A stretch of DNA of 64,000 bases from Neoarius graeffei (taxonomy: Eukaryota; Chordata; Actinopteri; Siluriformes; Ariidae), in contig NC_083572.1 in assembly GCF_027579695.1 (NCBI RefSeq), positions 17,646,421-17,710,420 of the forward strand, in the 5' to 3' direction. The position numbers and the translations under genes are program-made. Position 1 is the stretch's first letter, and every line of letters starts with the position of its first letter. The notes beneath the pieces are model-generated. The model was given only the letters and a program-made list of their open reading frames with translations, was not told the DNA's origin and made no database searches. Shown here piece after piece: positions 36,767 to 49,469 of the stretch.

Positions 36767-37517
36767 TGTGTGTATTAAGGTGAGAGAAATGTCATGCATG
36801 GAAAGTAGGCTAGCCAGAGAGGACCAGTGAGAAAGCTTGGACTGTTTGTTGTTGTAATTATCACAAATGGTGATGAACAGGCTAATAATCATGAAGCCTG
36901 TGTGTTTTTTTGGTAGCTCAACGCCCTACCGGACACACTCGCATGCAACAGCGTGTGTGAGAGAGCATCGGCCCAGTTTGTTCAAGACATAACCACGGCA
37001 TGTCAGGTTGTCCCGAACTTGTGTGAAAGTCTACTGTGTCCTCCTTGAGTCAGACAGGGTCTGAGAGCTAGTTAGCTCAGGATCGCTGTTTGCTGTGTCA
37101 TCGCTGTGTGGAGTTGAACGTGCACTGAATTCGAGGCCATCAGATGCAGTAGGTTCAGTGTGAACCAGAAGCTGCCTGTTGCCTCTGTCTTCTGTCCTTG
37201 GCATCGTGTTTTTTCCTTCGTTCTGTTGTAAACGGCTATAAAACAGCTACCAGCTTTCACTAAACATCACATTTTATTCCATGATGTGAAATTGCAAGTG
37301 TTTAAAACTTTTGGTCTGCTTTTTACTAGATAAACCAAGTTCCACCCAGTGACACAAAAAAAAGAAATGGACTGTTGGATAGGTAGACTCTACTTATAGT
37401 TAGGATCATAAATATTTGGACATTTGCATAATCAATAATTGATATTTTAGCGGTCTACTACAGGATAATGGAGCATGAAATTAAAGGTTAAAGTGCAGAC
37501 TTTTACCTTTAATTTGC
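36767..37517. other. intron sequence, nothing recognised
   Basis: Short ORFs only; a minus-strand ORF at 37072-37260 shows no domain. Confidence 0.4.
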
Positions 37518-37530
37518 AGATATTTGCAAC

Positions 37531-37907
37531 TGGGCGGCACGGTGGTGTAGTGGTTAGCGCTGTCGCCTCACAGCAAGAAGGTCCTGGGTTCGAGCCCCGG
37601 GGCCGGCGAGGGCCTTTCTGTGTGGAGTTTGCATGTTCTCCCCATGTCCGCGTGGGTTTCCTCCGGGTGCTCCGGTTTCCCCCACAGTCCAAAGACATGC
37701 AGGTTAGGTTAACTGGTGACTCTAAATTGACCGTAGGTGTGAGTGTGAGTGTGAATGTGAATGGTTGTCTGTGTCTATGTGTCAGCCCTGTGATGACCTG
37801 GCGACTTGTCCAGGGTGTACCCCGCCTTTCGCCCATAGTCAGCTGGGATAGGCTCCAGCTTGCCTGCGACCCTGTAGAAGGATAAAGCGGCTAGAGATAA
37901 TGAGATG
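37531..37907 (+). mobile_element. SINE (V-SINE-like) with 13-bp TSD
   Basis: Bordered by AGATATTTGCAAC (37518-37530 and 37908-37920). tRNA-like head with GTGGTGTAGTGGTTAGCGC and B box GGTTCGAGCCC, conserved body CCTCCGGGTGCTCCGG, 3' end GGATAAAGCGGCTAGAGATA with ATGAG repeats. Full-length and well preserved. Confidence 0.92.
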
Positions 37908-38708
37908 AGATATTTGCAACCAAATCTGGTGAACAGTCCCTTTTAACAGGCCGCAAGTACTTGGACAATTGGCTGCTCAGCTGTTCCATGGCCGGGGTGT
38001 GTGATTCCTTCATTATTTCTTTTACAAGTAAGCACTAGGGATGTACATCTCAATCACTGAAGTAGAAGATGCATCTCAATTCATTGGCAATGATCCGACA
38101 CATTAAAGCTAGATGGCCTTTCGATTTCATAAAATCAGTGAAATTTGGGTTTCTCTGACATTTGGTCATTGCGATTATGTTTATTCCTGTAATATTTTAT
38201 TTTTAAATTTTTTTTATATTTTTTAAATCCAGGCCATTCTGTGGCTGGGAAGTTATTTAATTTGAAGGGATTTCCTAGCAAATAACGTGCATGGAATCGT
38301 TCGCTTCGTGCAGCCAAGCAGACAGACGAAGTCCAGTGTGCGCATGCACGTTTTTCTTCTTCTTTTTGGTTTTGCGGTTGCTGGTATCCAGTGTTGCCTT
38401 ACTGCCATCTACAGGTTTACCTTTAATCATGCACTGACAGTTACATCATTCTGTCGCTAAACGAACAGCTGATCACACCAAAGTGCTCGCTGACCGTCGA
38501 TTATTTATTAGTTTGGTCCTGTGTTTCCTTTCCTTTGCATATAACGTAATGTCTTTTCTTCTCGCTTTGCGTTACTGTAGTCAGTTAACACGTTTCATTC
38601 ATGACCTCCATTTTTCTCTCCTGTTTCAAATTTGTATCCCACAATCAGGGTTTCCGCGGAGTCTTAAAAAGTCTAAAATACGAGCATATTTTGCATTGTA
38701 GGTCTTAA

Positions 38709-39437
38709 AGGAACAGTCCACCGTATTTCCATAATGAAATATGCTCTTATCTGAATTGAGACGAGCTGCTCCGTACCTATCCGAGCTTTGCGCGACCTCC
38801 CAGTCAGTCAGACGCAGTCCGACGCGCTGTCACTCCTGTTAGCAATGTAGCTAGGCTCAGTATGGCCAACGGTATTTTTTGGGGCTGTAGTTAGATGCGA
38901 CCAAACTCTTCTGCGTTTTTCGTGTTTACATAGGTTTATATGACCAGTGATATGAAACAAGTTCAGTTAAAAAAATTTAAACGTAGCGATTTTCTATGCT
39001 ATGGAAAGTCCGCACTATAATGACAGGCGTACTAACACCTTCTGCGCGCTTCGGCAGCGCATTGATACGGAGCTCAGATATCAATGCGCTGCCGAAGCGC
39101 ACAGAAGGTGTTAGTACGCCTGTCATTATAGTGCAGATTTTCCATAGCATAGAAAATCGCTACGTTTCAATTTGTGTAACTGAACTTGTTTCATATCACT
39201 GGTCATATAAACCTATGTAAACAGGAAAAACGTGGAAGAGTTTGGTCGCATCTAACTACAGCCCCAAAAAATACCGTTGGCCATACTGAGCCTAGCTACA
39301 TTGCTAACAGGAGTGACAGCGCGTCGGACTGCGTCTGACTGACTGGGAGGTCGCGCAAAGCTCGGATAGGCACGGAGCAGCTCGTCTCAATTCAGATAAG
39401 AGCATATTTCATTATGGAAATACGGTGGACTGTTCCT
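38709..39437. mobile_element. 729-bp palindromic (snapback) MITE, TTAA target
   Basis: The two halves are near-perfect inverted copies (AGGAACAGTCCACCGTATTT at the left, complement at the right) meeting near 39073, with arms of about 360 bp. TTAA flanks both ends (38705-38708 and 39438-39441), the target of piggyBac and Kolobok elements. No ORF. The RNA or single strand would form one very long hairpin. Confidence 0.9.
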
Positions 39438-39685
39438 TTAAATGTAATTTTGTGAAGTCTTAAATCCTTACATCCATTTACCCCATTCGCGTTGGTGATA
39501 TTCATAATTAGTCATATAGGCTAGGCCTACTTAGTATCAGTAGGCTATGCTGCAAACTACAAATGAGACACAATGGAATCCGGCATCTAGCCCGGTTGGC
39601 ATGGTGATGCACAGGGCATGGTACGCGCGCATTTAGACAGTAGAGCCTAAAAGAAGCGAGGGAGATTGTCACGGTTTGTAGCAAA

Positions 39686-40180
39686 ATGGGCAAATGCAAG
39701 TTTAACGACTGCTGGCTTGAACACAATGATTTCGTAGACTGGTTAAAACGTGTACCAAATAATCCGTTTGAGGCGTACTGCACATTGTGCAAAAGAACAC
39801 TTAAACTCAGCACCCTGGGTGTAAAGGCACTGGAATCGCACGCGAAAGCGGAGAAGCACCAGGCTGCCCATAAAAGTCTGCAACAATCACTCAATTTTGT
39901 TCACCGTTGTCAGGTCCAAGCACATCTCGAGACGGTGTATCAGCTAACTCCGTGCAAACTGTAACGTTACAACACACAAACCGTACGGAATCGAATGCCT
40001 CACCCTCAAGTGATTTGCGGGATGTCTTTGGCTCCACTGCAACTTTAAAAGCCGAAATGTTGTGGATTTTAAACACAGTGACAATGCATCACTCATAAAA
40101 GCAATGACAAGATTGGGGAGCTTTTTCAGGCCATGTTTCTCGATTCTAACATTGCCCAAACGTTCCGCTGCGGCAATGTA
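39686..40180 (+). pseudogene. hAT transposase N-terminal remnant
   Basis: ATG 39686 opens MGKCKFNDCWLEHNDFVDWL with a BED-like finger (CTLCKRTLKLSTLGVKALES, then HAKAEKH; Cys-x2-Cys ... His-x4-His). After frameshifts, SNDKIGELFQAMFLDSNIAQ is readable near 40100-40150, a familiar continuation in fish hAT transposases. The catalytic and dimerisation parts are absent. Confidence 0.7.
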
Positions 40181-40316
40181 GTGCGTGCGCGCTCTCTCTT
40201 TTTCTTTCTCTCTCCTCTCTCTCTCCATTTAATCAATTTGTTAATGATCTAGCGTAATGCAGTGGTTTTCAAACTTTTTCAAACCCTTTCCTAACATCCC
40301 TTTCTCCCTCAAGTGC

Positions 40317-40848
40317 CCCTTTTCCACCAAAGCAGTTCCAGGGCTGGTTCGGGGCCAGTGCTTAGTTTGGAACCGGGTTTTCTGTTTCCACTGACAAAGA
40401 ACTGGCTCTGGGGCCAGAAAAAACGGTTCCAGGCTAGCACCAACTCTCTGCTGGGCCAGAGGAAAGAACCGCTTACGTCAGTGGGGGGGGGGGGTGGAGT
40501 TGTTCAGACCAACAACAATAACAAGACCGCGAAAGATCACCATTTTTAAGCGACGAGAAGCAGCAGCTGTACAAACGCGAAGTCATCCATTATTATTGTT
40601 GTTGCCGCTGCTGCTTCTTCCATGTTGTTTTTGCTTTGATATTCGTGCCAAGGTTTATGTAAACATAGTGCCGTAACTGACGTATACAGCGACATAATGA
40701 CGTATACAGCGACGTAATGACGTGGCTCTGCTTAGCACCACGAGCTATGGAAAAGCAAACTGGTTCTCAGCTGGCTCGCAAGTTGAACGAGTTGTGAACC
40801 AGCACTGGCTCCGAACCAGCCCTGGAACTGATTTGGTGGAAAAAGGGT
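40317..40848. mobile_element. MITE inside the hAT element
   Basis: Ends CCCCTTTTCCACCAAAGCAG and complement CTGATTTGGTGGAAAAAGGG; subterminal GTTCCAGGGCTGG on both sides. Inside is a tandem pair of GACGTATACAGCGACRTAAT (40679-40722) holding CRE-like TGACGTA words, and a G run at 40483-40493. TSD not clear. Confidence 0.8.
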
Positions 40849-41390
40849 ATCTGACCCCACACCTCCATTTTAGTCGGTTTGTCGATGATCTAATGCCATA
40901 ACGTTCCACTTCATGTTACCGTATGTTTCTGTTCCTCATTAATGCAAGAGCGCACCCTAGGGATGTAATGAGTTCATTAGTGAACGATAATAAATTTTGT
41001 TATTTTGAAAGTAATTCAGGCTCTCCCAATTTTCTTTATTTTTTTGTGCAGCATAAGTCTTAAGTTTAACCTGTTATGGTCTTAAAAAGGTCTTAAAATT
41101 GAACTTGTTCAAGCCTGCAGAAACCCTGCACAATGCCTTACGCGAACGGGGAAAGCCCACCACGTGATGCATGACGTAGTATCTTGAATTGGCTCATGGT
41201 GAAGCAGGAAAAAATAGCTGAGAATTTAGGGCCATGTGGCCCTAAATTCATTAATTGTTCTATAAAAAAAACTAATAAAATTGGAAGTCTGTGATTCGAA
41301 TTCAATAGCTTTCAACCACTAAACAAAAATAATTGAGAGTTAGGAAAAATTCTTTTTATGACCTACACTTGAAAAATCTGAAAGGCAGTC

Positions 41391-43100
41391 TACCTTTAAA
41401 GATACATATGAAGCAACTACTAATGTGATTTAATGATTTACCCCTATTGCGATGCACTGTGATTCACCACAACACAGTATGATGCAATAAAAAAACAATA
41501 TGGTGTTATGTAGTTCAAAATGATAGCTCTTCCTCCTCCATGTGACTCAAGGGTTCCGTGAGAGAAGAGAATTTTATTTTGAAATCCTGTTGGCCCGATG
41601 GAGAGCGAGCCACAGGGACTTTTTATATATATATATAGGGACTCCTGGATACGTCTCCAACTCGCGCAACACTTACCCATAAGAATTCGCTGCTAACAGC
41701 AGTGGAAATGAGAACAAATTATTGGTCAAAAATGATTGCTCACCTTTCTAAATAAAGGCATAGCACTTCTGCTAAAAAATTTATAATCGGATTTTATGAA
41801 TGAAAATATGTTAGAAATGAGCTCATCCCAAATTGTATCTGGTGCACACTTTTTTTAAAACCAGGGCAAACACACAAGCCTTTTTGTATGACCTTAACAC
41901 CAAGTTTAATTCAAATAGAGAAACCTTTCTGAGTAAAATTAGGTTACGCTCAGCTGAAGCATCAGAGACGGCCCTTAAAGAGTTACATGAGAATATGAGG
42001 AATGTGTTCTCATCTGAGTGCAGAGCTTCTTTGAAGGGATGTCTGTGAGATCGTCTGATTCAGTGAAGTCCTCAGATTAAATAATAGACTCAAAATACTA
42101 AGATGTGCCTTTTAACGAAATCACCTTTAAAAGGGCTTCGGTTTATGCAAAATCTATATAAAATTAGCATATAATGTTTGAGTACAGACTAATCTGAAAT
42201 AAAAGAAAGTAAAATAAGTGTGTGTGTGTGTGGGGGGAACCGAGCTACAGCGAGCAATTCCATCCACAGTAAACCCGTGATAAACTAAGCATAATCTCCA
42301 AGAGCAAATAAATGTGACCGATTAACTGTCAGCAGAAGACTTGTATAAAATGAAAACCTGAATAATAAGAACCAAAGTTCTAAGCATCCTAACCTGTTAA
42401 TACAAAGAGGTTTCCTGGTATCTTTTAGAGTTAAAGCCAAACAAAACCCAAAAATAAACTACTTTATACTGACAGATAATATCCATACAAGACATGTTTG
42501 AGTGTTCTCTTGTTCATATTTGTACCCATTTTTAAAAGAAAAGCGTTGTCCCTTGGCGCCGACATCTCACTCTCTCTGAGGTTTAAATATCGCACTCTGA
42601 ATACAAATTACCAGTCCTCTCAATAACTGCCGGCAACCGGCGATTTTGCAGCCTACAAACGCTCCATTGCCGGCTACTCGCAGTGGTTTTTCAAAGAATT
42701 GAAATTCACAAGTTAACATCTACATTTTCAAAATTTTCCGAGGGAGGACCCCGGACCCCCCTCTTTTTTTTTTTTTTTTTTTTTTTATACATCGCGGAGG
42801 CGGCTAACGCAGCCTCTGCTCAGCTTACACTTAACATGGATCCCAGACGTCCACTATTTAGCGGAATTCCGCTATTTTTCTAGCCAAAGTGTTTTATTTA
42901 TTTATTTTTAATCCTCTTGCATATCTGTTAATGTTTGTTTAAGTAAAATGACCAGCAGAATACGTTCTGATTTGGTTTGGTTGTTTAGCGATGTTTTCGT
43001 TGGCTTCGTTTGTTCTCGTTGACATTCGGGAACACTCGGAAGTTAAATTGATGTAAATACCGCGAGACTGTACGCGATAGAACGAGAAAACAATATGGCT
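41391..43100. other. intron sequence, possible old hAT 3' region
   Basis: No confident gene. ORF 41833-42048 (71 codons, charged) is unrecognised. Around 42725-42790, CCGAGGGAGGACCCCGGACC followed by a long T run resembles sequences found downstream of fish hAT-like genes, from memory. Confidence 0.35.
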
Positions 43101-43191
43101 GCGCCCGTTTGCTAGAAAACGTGTTTTAACTCCGTTCGTGCTTTTGTTTCTAATGCGTTGAACTTAATTCAATATGTCGTGGAAAGCGTAG

Positions 43192-45040
43192 TTGTGTTTA
43201 GCCAGAGAGGAAGTTGAATCCAAGAAGAGATTAATGAGTGTGGTGAATACAGAACTTGAAACAAAAGCTCATGTGAACAGAGTAGCCAAGAAACTATCCA
43301 AAAGAGCACTGCAGGAACATCAGAAAAAGCAGAAGGAAAGATCAGAGAAACAAAAGCAGAGAAAACTGGAGGAAAGATCACAGAATGCACCCCAGAAAAG
43401 AGCAGGGTCATTCCATGCCAAATCAACAAATATCTGACAAATTTATGCTCGACCATCTCAGATTTCAATGAAATTTGGAGGGCTCAGAGATACTATTAAA
43501 AGAAGTTAATCCCCCAAATTTGAGCTTCCTATCTCCAACGGTTTCAGAGATACAGGCATTTTAATTTTTTGATTTCGACAGGCATTTGATATTTTTGCAT
43601 TTTGCTCAAAACATACATATTTCAAAGTGTAATATAATCTTTATTATGCAAGATAGAAACCTAAAATTTTGCACAGAGAGACTCAATGTCTTGTACTACA
43701 AGCTTCAACTTAGAATTTCAATGGTCATTGTATATTAGATGGTGATTTTAACAAGGAAATTAAAAAGACAAATTTGCATTTTTTGCATTTTTAACTCATT
43801 CTGGAAGCTTGCTTGTGGCAGTAATGCTTAAACTAAGAATGTTATTCAAATCTACACAGAAATATCTACCAATTTCAGTTTTACCAAGTCTCCACTATTC
43901 CTAGTTTGTCTGTAATAGGGTTTTAAAATTCACCGATTTCTAAAACATGCCATTTTCAGTAGCAAGAAATCCAATGTGGGATAGCAGTTAGGAACTTGTA
44001 AATTTTTTTCAGTAATCCCCAAGACCCATATTTTATATTTCCAAATTTTTGTTCTGTGTCTCTCAAGTATTTTTAAACTACAGGGGTTTAAAAAATCCAT
44101 TTTCACCAAATTCGAATTTTTGATATATTTTTATATAACTGATATTTGAGGATTAATAAATGCTTCAATAAGGCTCAAGTAGGTTAGGAGACATGTTTCT
44201 TCCTCAGTTTTAAATAAAATTTCAATTAATGCTGAGTATTAATTATTTGTAAATTGATTTTAATCTAAGACTGTGTAACATTAGCAATCAATGACCAGCT
44301 ATCGTGTACCAGTCAACAGCCAGCCTTATCAGTATCAACACAGCACAATAGGTGACCTTTGATACCAGAACAGGTGGCTCATATCTTATAGTTTTAGAGT
44401 CTGTAAACTGCATACTTGTTCAGATAACATTATATTGCTTGGATTATATTAAATACATTGTAATACAGAGCACTGAGAAAATTTACCAATGTTATTAACT
44501 GGAGACTTGGTAAAACTGAAATTGGTAGATATTTCTGTGTAGATTTGAATAACATTCTTAGTTTAAGCATTACTGCCACAGGCAAGCTTCCAGAATGAGT
44601 TAAAAATGCAAAAAATGCAAATTTGTCTTTTTAATTTCCTTGTTAAAATCACCATCTAATATACAATGACCATTGAAATTCTAAGTTGAAGCTTGTAGTA
44701 CAAGACATTGAGTCTCTCTGTGCAAAATTTTAGGTTTCTATCTTGCATAATAAAGATTATGTTGCACTTGGAAATATGTATGTTTTGAGCAAAAAGCAAA
44801 AAAATCGAAAAATTCAAATGCCTGTATCTCTGAAACTATTGGTGATAGGAAGCTTAAGTTTTGGGGATTAACTTCTTTTAATAGTATCTCTGAGCCCTCC
44901 AAATTTCATTGAAATCCGAGTTGGTTGAGCATAACCTCTTGTTGATTTGGCATGGAATGACCCAGCATTAAATTCCTCTGCAGTGAAACCTTTCAAAAAG
45001 AGAGGTTTAAATCAAATATCTCCAATATTTGCTGTACATA
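43192..45040 (+). pseudogene. coding-like exon split by an inverted-repeat element
   Basis: The frame before the insertion (43192-43404) is Lys/Glu/Arg-rich, probably coiled coil (REEVESKKRLMSVVNTE, LSKRALQEHQKKQKERSE). Reading APQKRA, then after the 43405-44962 element, LNSSAVKPFKKRGLNQIS in the same frame if one AGCA copy is used. No ATG is evident (TTG at the 5' limit; a nearby ATGTCGTGGAAAGCG runs into a stop). Could be a lost host exon or an ORF of another transposon; family unrecognised. Confidence 0.4.
43405..44962. mobile_element. 1558-bp inverted-repeat element with ~480-bp arms
   Basis: Left arm 43405-43894 and right arm about 44500-44962 are inverted copies: GGGTCATTCCATGCCAAATC at one end, its complement at the other, running to TTACCAAGTCTCCA next to a 605-bp loop. 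AGCA on both sides (43401-43404 and 44963-44966) is the apparent 4-bp TSD. No ORF. Superfamily not identified. Confidence 0.88.
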
Positions 45041-45778
45041 TGTATATATCTAATATTACTGAATCATTGATTTCTGCTCATATTCATGATTTTTGAAAAA
45101 TGAATGTGGCTTATATTAGACTAGTATTGACATTAACTCGAAACAAAAAAATAAATGAGATGAACTATGGATACTATTGTTATAACAATCAGTGGACTAT
45201 TTAGGCAAGTATATTCTTCAAAGCTACATTTTCGTCTAATTTTTATAAAAAAAAAATTTTGCCACTTATGTCATAGATTACAAAATATGGCATCAAATAG
45301 ATGCACATTATTGTTAAATTCTGTTGCTTTTCTATGTTAAATCTATGTAAAAAATGTGTTCTATAGCATCTTTAAATGTTAAAATCTCAACAGCTTCAGG
45401 GGGCTTGCAGCCCCCTTGACCCATGCTGATAGTTTCTTACATTCCTCTATTTTTTACAATTACAGCTGGGATCCCTGGCTTAACCTCTGCCTACTATTCT
45501 TTCTTACTTGCCCCTTTCTCAGAAATATATTGAGAGGGCTGAATTACGCGAGAGAATCTGAGATTGTGACGTCACTTACACGCTACAAGACTTACTGAGG
45601 CTGAGATCTAGTGGATACATTGCTTCTAAATTGTTGTAAATAACCCTGAAGATGCTGGAGTGTCAAGCGTTTGGGTATAACAATACAGTAAGCCCGATCA
45701 TTTAAGCAGTGAAACATGCACACAAGTGAACAGAGAGCAGACCCATAACCAGGTCTGCTGGTTTGGGAGCCTTTTGCT
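45041..45778. other. intron sequence, nothing recognised
   Basis: AT-rich; includes GGGGCTTGCAGCCCCC (45399-45414), a short perfect inverted repeat. Short ORFs without domains. Confidence 0.4.
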
Positions 45779-45791
45779 CCCAATAAAGTCT

Positions 45792-46161
45792 CATCTCATT
45801 TCATTATCTCTAGCGGCTTTATCCTGTTCTACAGGGTCGCAGGCAAGCTGGAGCCTATCCCAGCTGACCTACGGGCGAAAGGCGGGGTACACCCTGGACA
45901 AGTCGCCAGGTCATCACAGGGCTGACACATAGACACAGACAACCATTCACATTCACACCTACGGTCAATTTAGAGTCACCAGTTAACCTAACCTGCATGT
46001 ATTTGGACTGTGGGGGAAACCGGAGCACCCGGAGGAAACCCACGCGGACACTGGGAGAACATGCAAACTCCGCACAGAAAGGCCCTCGCCGGCCACGGGG
46101 CTCGAACCCGGACCTTCTTGCTGTGAGGCGACAGCGCTAACCACTACACCACCGTGCTGCC
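45792..46161 (-). mobile_element. SINE (V-SINE-like) with 13-bp TSD
   Basis: Bordered by CCCAATAAAGTCT (45779-45791 and 46162-46174). Minus strand: head at the right edge (GGCAGCACGGTGGTGTAGTG), tail at the left (ATAAAGCCGCTAGAGATAAT). B box GGTTCGAGCCCC. Well preserved. Confidence 0.92.
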
Positions 46162-46449
46162 CCCAATAAAGTCTGGGTTTTTTGTTTGTTTGGTTTTTTT
46201 TGGTAAACTTTCAAAAAGTTACATTTTTCCTTGCATTTTTGTGTGACGTTTTTGTTTTATTCACTGAGAAAAGTGACCTTTTTAGACGTCAGAATCACGT
46301 TGATATGACTGGCCATTGTTTACTAGTATCTGTCAGTACTGCACAAGGTGTTATCCGGCCGAGTGAGATTTAAACTTCATAAAAGTGAAGTATGTTGATT
46401 TGCGTATTTTGCTGCCAGTAAAAAGCACATGGTCACAGAAACTTTCTGA

Positions 46450-46540
46450 TTAGATTCTTAGAAGCTTTTATTTGTCACACATACTTTACAGCACAGTGAA
46501 GTTCTTTCTCTGCATTTAACCCTGCTGAAACAGTGGAAAT
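46450..46540 (-). mobile_element. SINE tail fragment
   Basis: TTTATTTGTCACACATACTT and CAGCACAGTGAAGTTCTTTC, read in complement, resemble a 3' tail used by some tRNA-headed fish SINEs (compare the tail at 31.5 kb, which shares CTCTGCATTTAACCC). Head absent. Confidence 0.5.
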
Positions 46541-46685
46541 GCGTACGTGCACGCACGCGCGAGTGTACGGGTGAGCAGGTTTTATTTTTTTAATTTTTTA
46601 AGAATTAGAAATCTTTATTTGATGGCTCTGTGTTACTAAGGAAAATGATGTAATAGTGTGCCTGACATTTGGCTGTGGCTAGCTA

Positions 46686-47704
<1,019 letters not shown>

Positions 47705-47706
47705 TA

Positions 47707-48688
47707 AGCCTGTTTTTAGCAGTATCATAGCAATATCTTTTTTTTTTTTTTTCAAATGGATAAATTGTGGTTAAAGTTTTATTTTTAATTTAAATGAGCG
47801 ACGTGGGGGCACATCAGGGCACTTGCCGTGATCGGCAAATGGCGTTTACTTTTGGGTTTTGTTTGACTTTAAACAGCCAAGCATGATTAAAATACCAAGT
47901 TGTAATTTACTCACAAATGGAAATCTGCTACTTGGACCTTATTAAGCAATATAATACGCAGAGCAAACTTGAGCATGCTGGTTCTAAACCACAACAGGTG
48001 CTACTTGTAGAAGCAAGCTAGATAAAACTGGTTCTTAAACCACAATCCCTAAAGTTTGTTTACTGAAGCACAGGCACTGTCAGTTCCTCAGCGGATTCAA
48101 CAGGTGCGCACTCAGAAAAGAAAATATGTTGTTGTAACTTTGTGGGTACAACGGCTTGCCACTGGGGCAGTACGCTCTAAGGTACTTATTTGTACCCTTT
48201 ATATCTTGCTTGGGAACATGTATGTACCATTTTGGCCATGAAAGGTACAAGTAGTTATCTTGAGGTCCAATAATGAGCTCTAATGGGTACATTAGTGTTC
48301 TGTAGATTGTACCTCAGGGGACCGAAATGGACTCGTACCGTACCCCTATTTCTGCTAGTGTAGAGGGGAGTTTCCACCTGCGTCACAGGTTTCAGTTTGG
48401 CTCGCGAAGTTCATTTTCTTTAGCTGAGAGGTCAAGCCCTCAATCTCCCTAGTTAATTTCAGGAATCGTGTGTGATGGGGTCACATCTCCAGATGACTCC
48501 TGATTTCCCACAGATTTCTTACATGTTCTTCAGAGTTGTCAGTCCTTTCTCTCCTGCCTCTGCACCTCTTCAGTTGAAATCTGCGATGCCTCGTGGTTTC
48601 TCCCTGCTGCTTCTTGCTTTTCGCTTGCTCTCGGCTCTAAATGCACAGATGACCCGCATGATGAACTTTTTCGCATCGGTGCACCAAT
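47707..48688. other. intron sequence; weak MITE candidate 48108-48361
   Basis: CACTCAGAAAAGAAAATA and the complement of CCCTATTTCTGCTAGTG are weakly inverted, with several GTACC/GGTAC words between, as in a MITE family with GGTAC repeats. No TSD seen. The remainder is unremarkable. Confidence 0.4.
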
Positions 48689-48692
48689 TTAA

Positions 48693-49353
48693 AGGAGAAC
48701 TGAAGGCAAATTTTTTTGTCAAAATTCTATTTATCTCATTTTATTAAATATAGTAATGCATTTTTGATAACTATTTTGTCACTGCTATAGCAAGTTCTGA
48801 GTGTTTGAAATATATTACATAGCATATCAGTACATTTGTCAAAGCAATGGCTGTAAACGAGATTCGTTGAGACCTGTGCGAGACATCGTAGGACAGAAGT
48901 AAAACGTACAGCGGAAATCAAAGTGGCCAACATCTACCAATGTTGTCAAAAGCCGCGCGCGTCCTCTTTCGAATGCTGATGTAATCAAGCTGGAAGTTTT
49001 GTTTTTGTTTTGATACCAATCAGGAAAATTTGAAAAAAGTAGGCAGTAATCGTCATTTAAACTCGTTTTTGTGCAATATTTCGCTTGGAAAACGGTTTTC
49101 AAAATGGCGGCGCTGACATTTCACATTTCAAAGTCTTTCACAAGTCTCGTGAAGATCGTGCAGGTAAGTGACGCCTGCCGTGGACCAAATGAACTACATT
49201 CAACATGGCTGAAAACCGAATAGGCCAATAAGTATAATATTTAATTGCTATTCCAATACGAGTCACGAGATAAGGTTACTAAAACCGAAAACGTAATTGA
49301 ATAACACGTTAATTAAGAAATAAAGCAAGTTTAAAAATGACTTCAGTTCCCCT
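48693..49353. mobile_element. MITE with TTAA-type target
   Basis: Ends AGGAGAACTGAAGGCAAAT and complement AATGACTTCAGTTCCCCT; left flank TTAA, right flank TTAT (one change). Contains AAAATGGCGGCGCTGACATT and a CAGGTAAGT donor-like site. The AGGA end and TTAA target resemble the 38709 palindrome, suggesting the same transposase class. Confidence 0.7.
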
Positions 49354-49469
49354 TTATCGATGAATTTTACCCTCCCTTAGCAGTAAAAGCAGGTAAAAGG
49401 TCTAGAGTTGATTTTCAAGTGTAGTATTTGCATTTGGAATCTGTTGCTGTTAACGCTCAATATTGCTGT

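Larger units (their letters stand above)
38646..41128 (+). mobile_element. hAT-like element with internal deletions and insertions
   Basis: Ends CAGGGTTTCCGCGG and complement CTGCAGAAACCCTG, with CACAAT on both sides (38640-38645 and 41129-41134). Empty-site comparison with 58.93 kb supports the borders. Carries a transposase start, a giant palindromic MITE and a second MITE. hAT TSDs are usually 8 bp; only 6 match here. Confidence 0.8.
38100..41390. repeat. dispersed repeat, copy 1, split by a hAT element
   Basis: 38100-38645 and 41129-41390 together match 58427-59210 in order (CCTTTCGATTTCATAA, CAGGCCATTCTGTGGCTGGG, ATCATTCTGTCGCTAAACGA, GGAAGTCTGTGATTCGAATT). The middle 2.48 kb is absent from the second copy. 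No ORF; class unknown. Confidence 0.85.

Noticed and set aside
37447..37885. ORFs of ~130 codons on both strands with text like GPGFEPRGRRGPFCVEFACS
   Set aside because: The same text recurs in every SINE copy; it is a translation of SINE sequence, not a gene.
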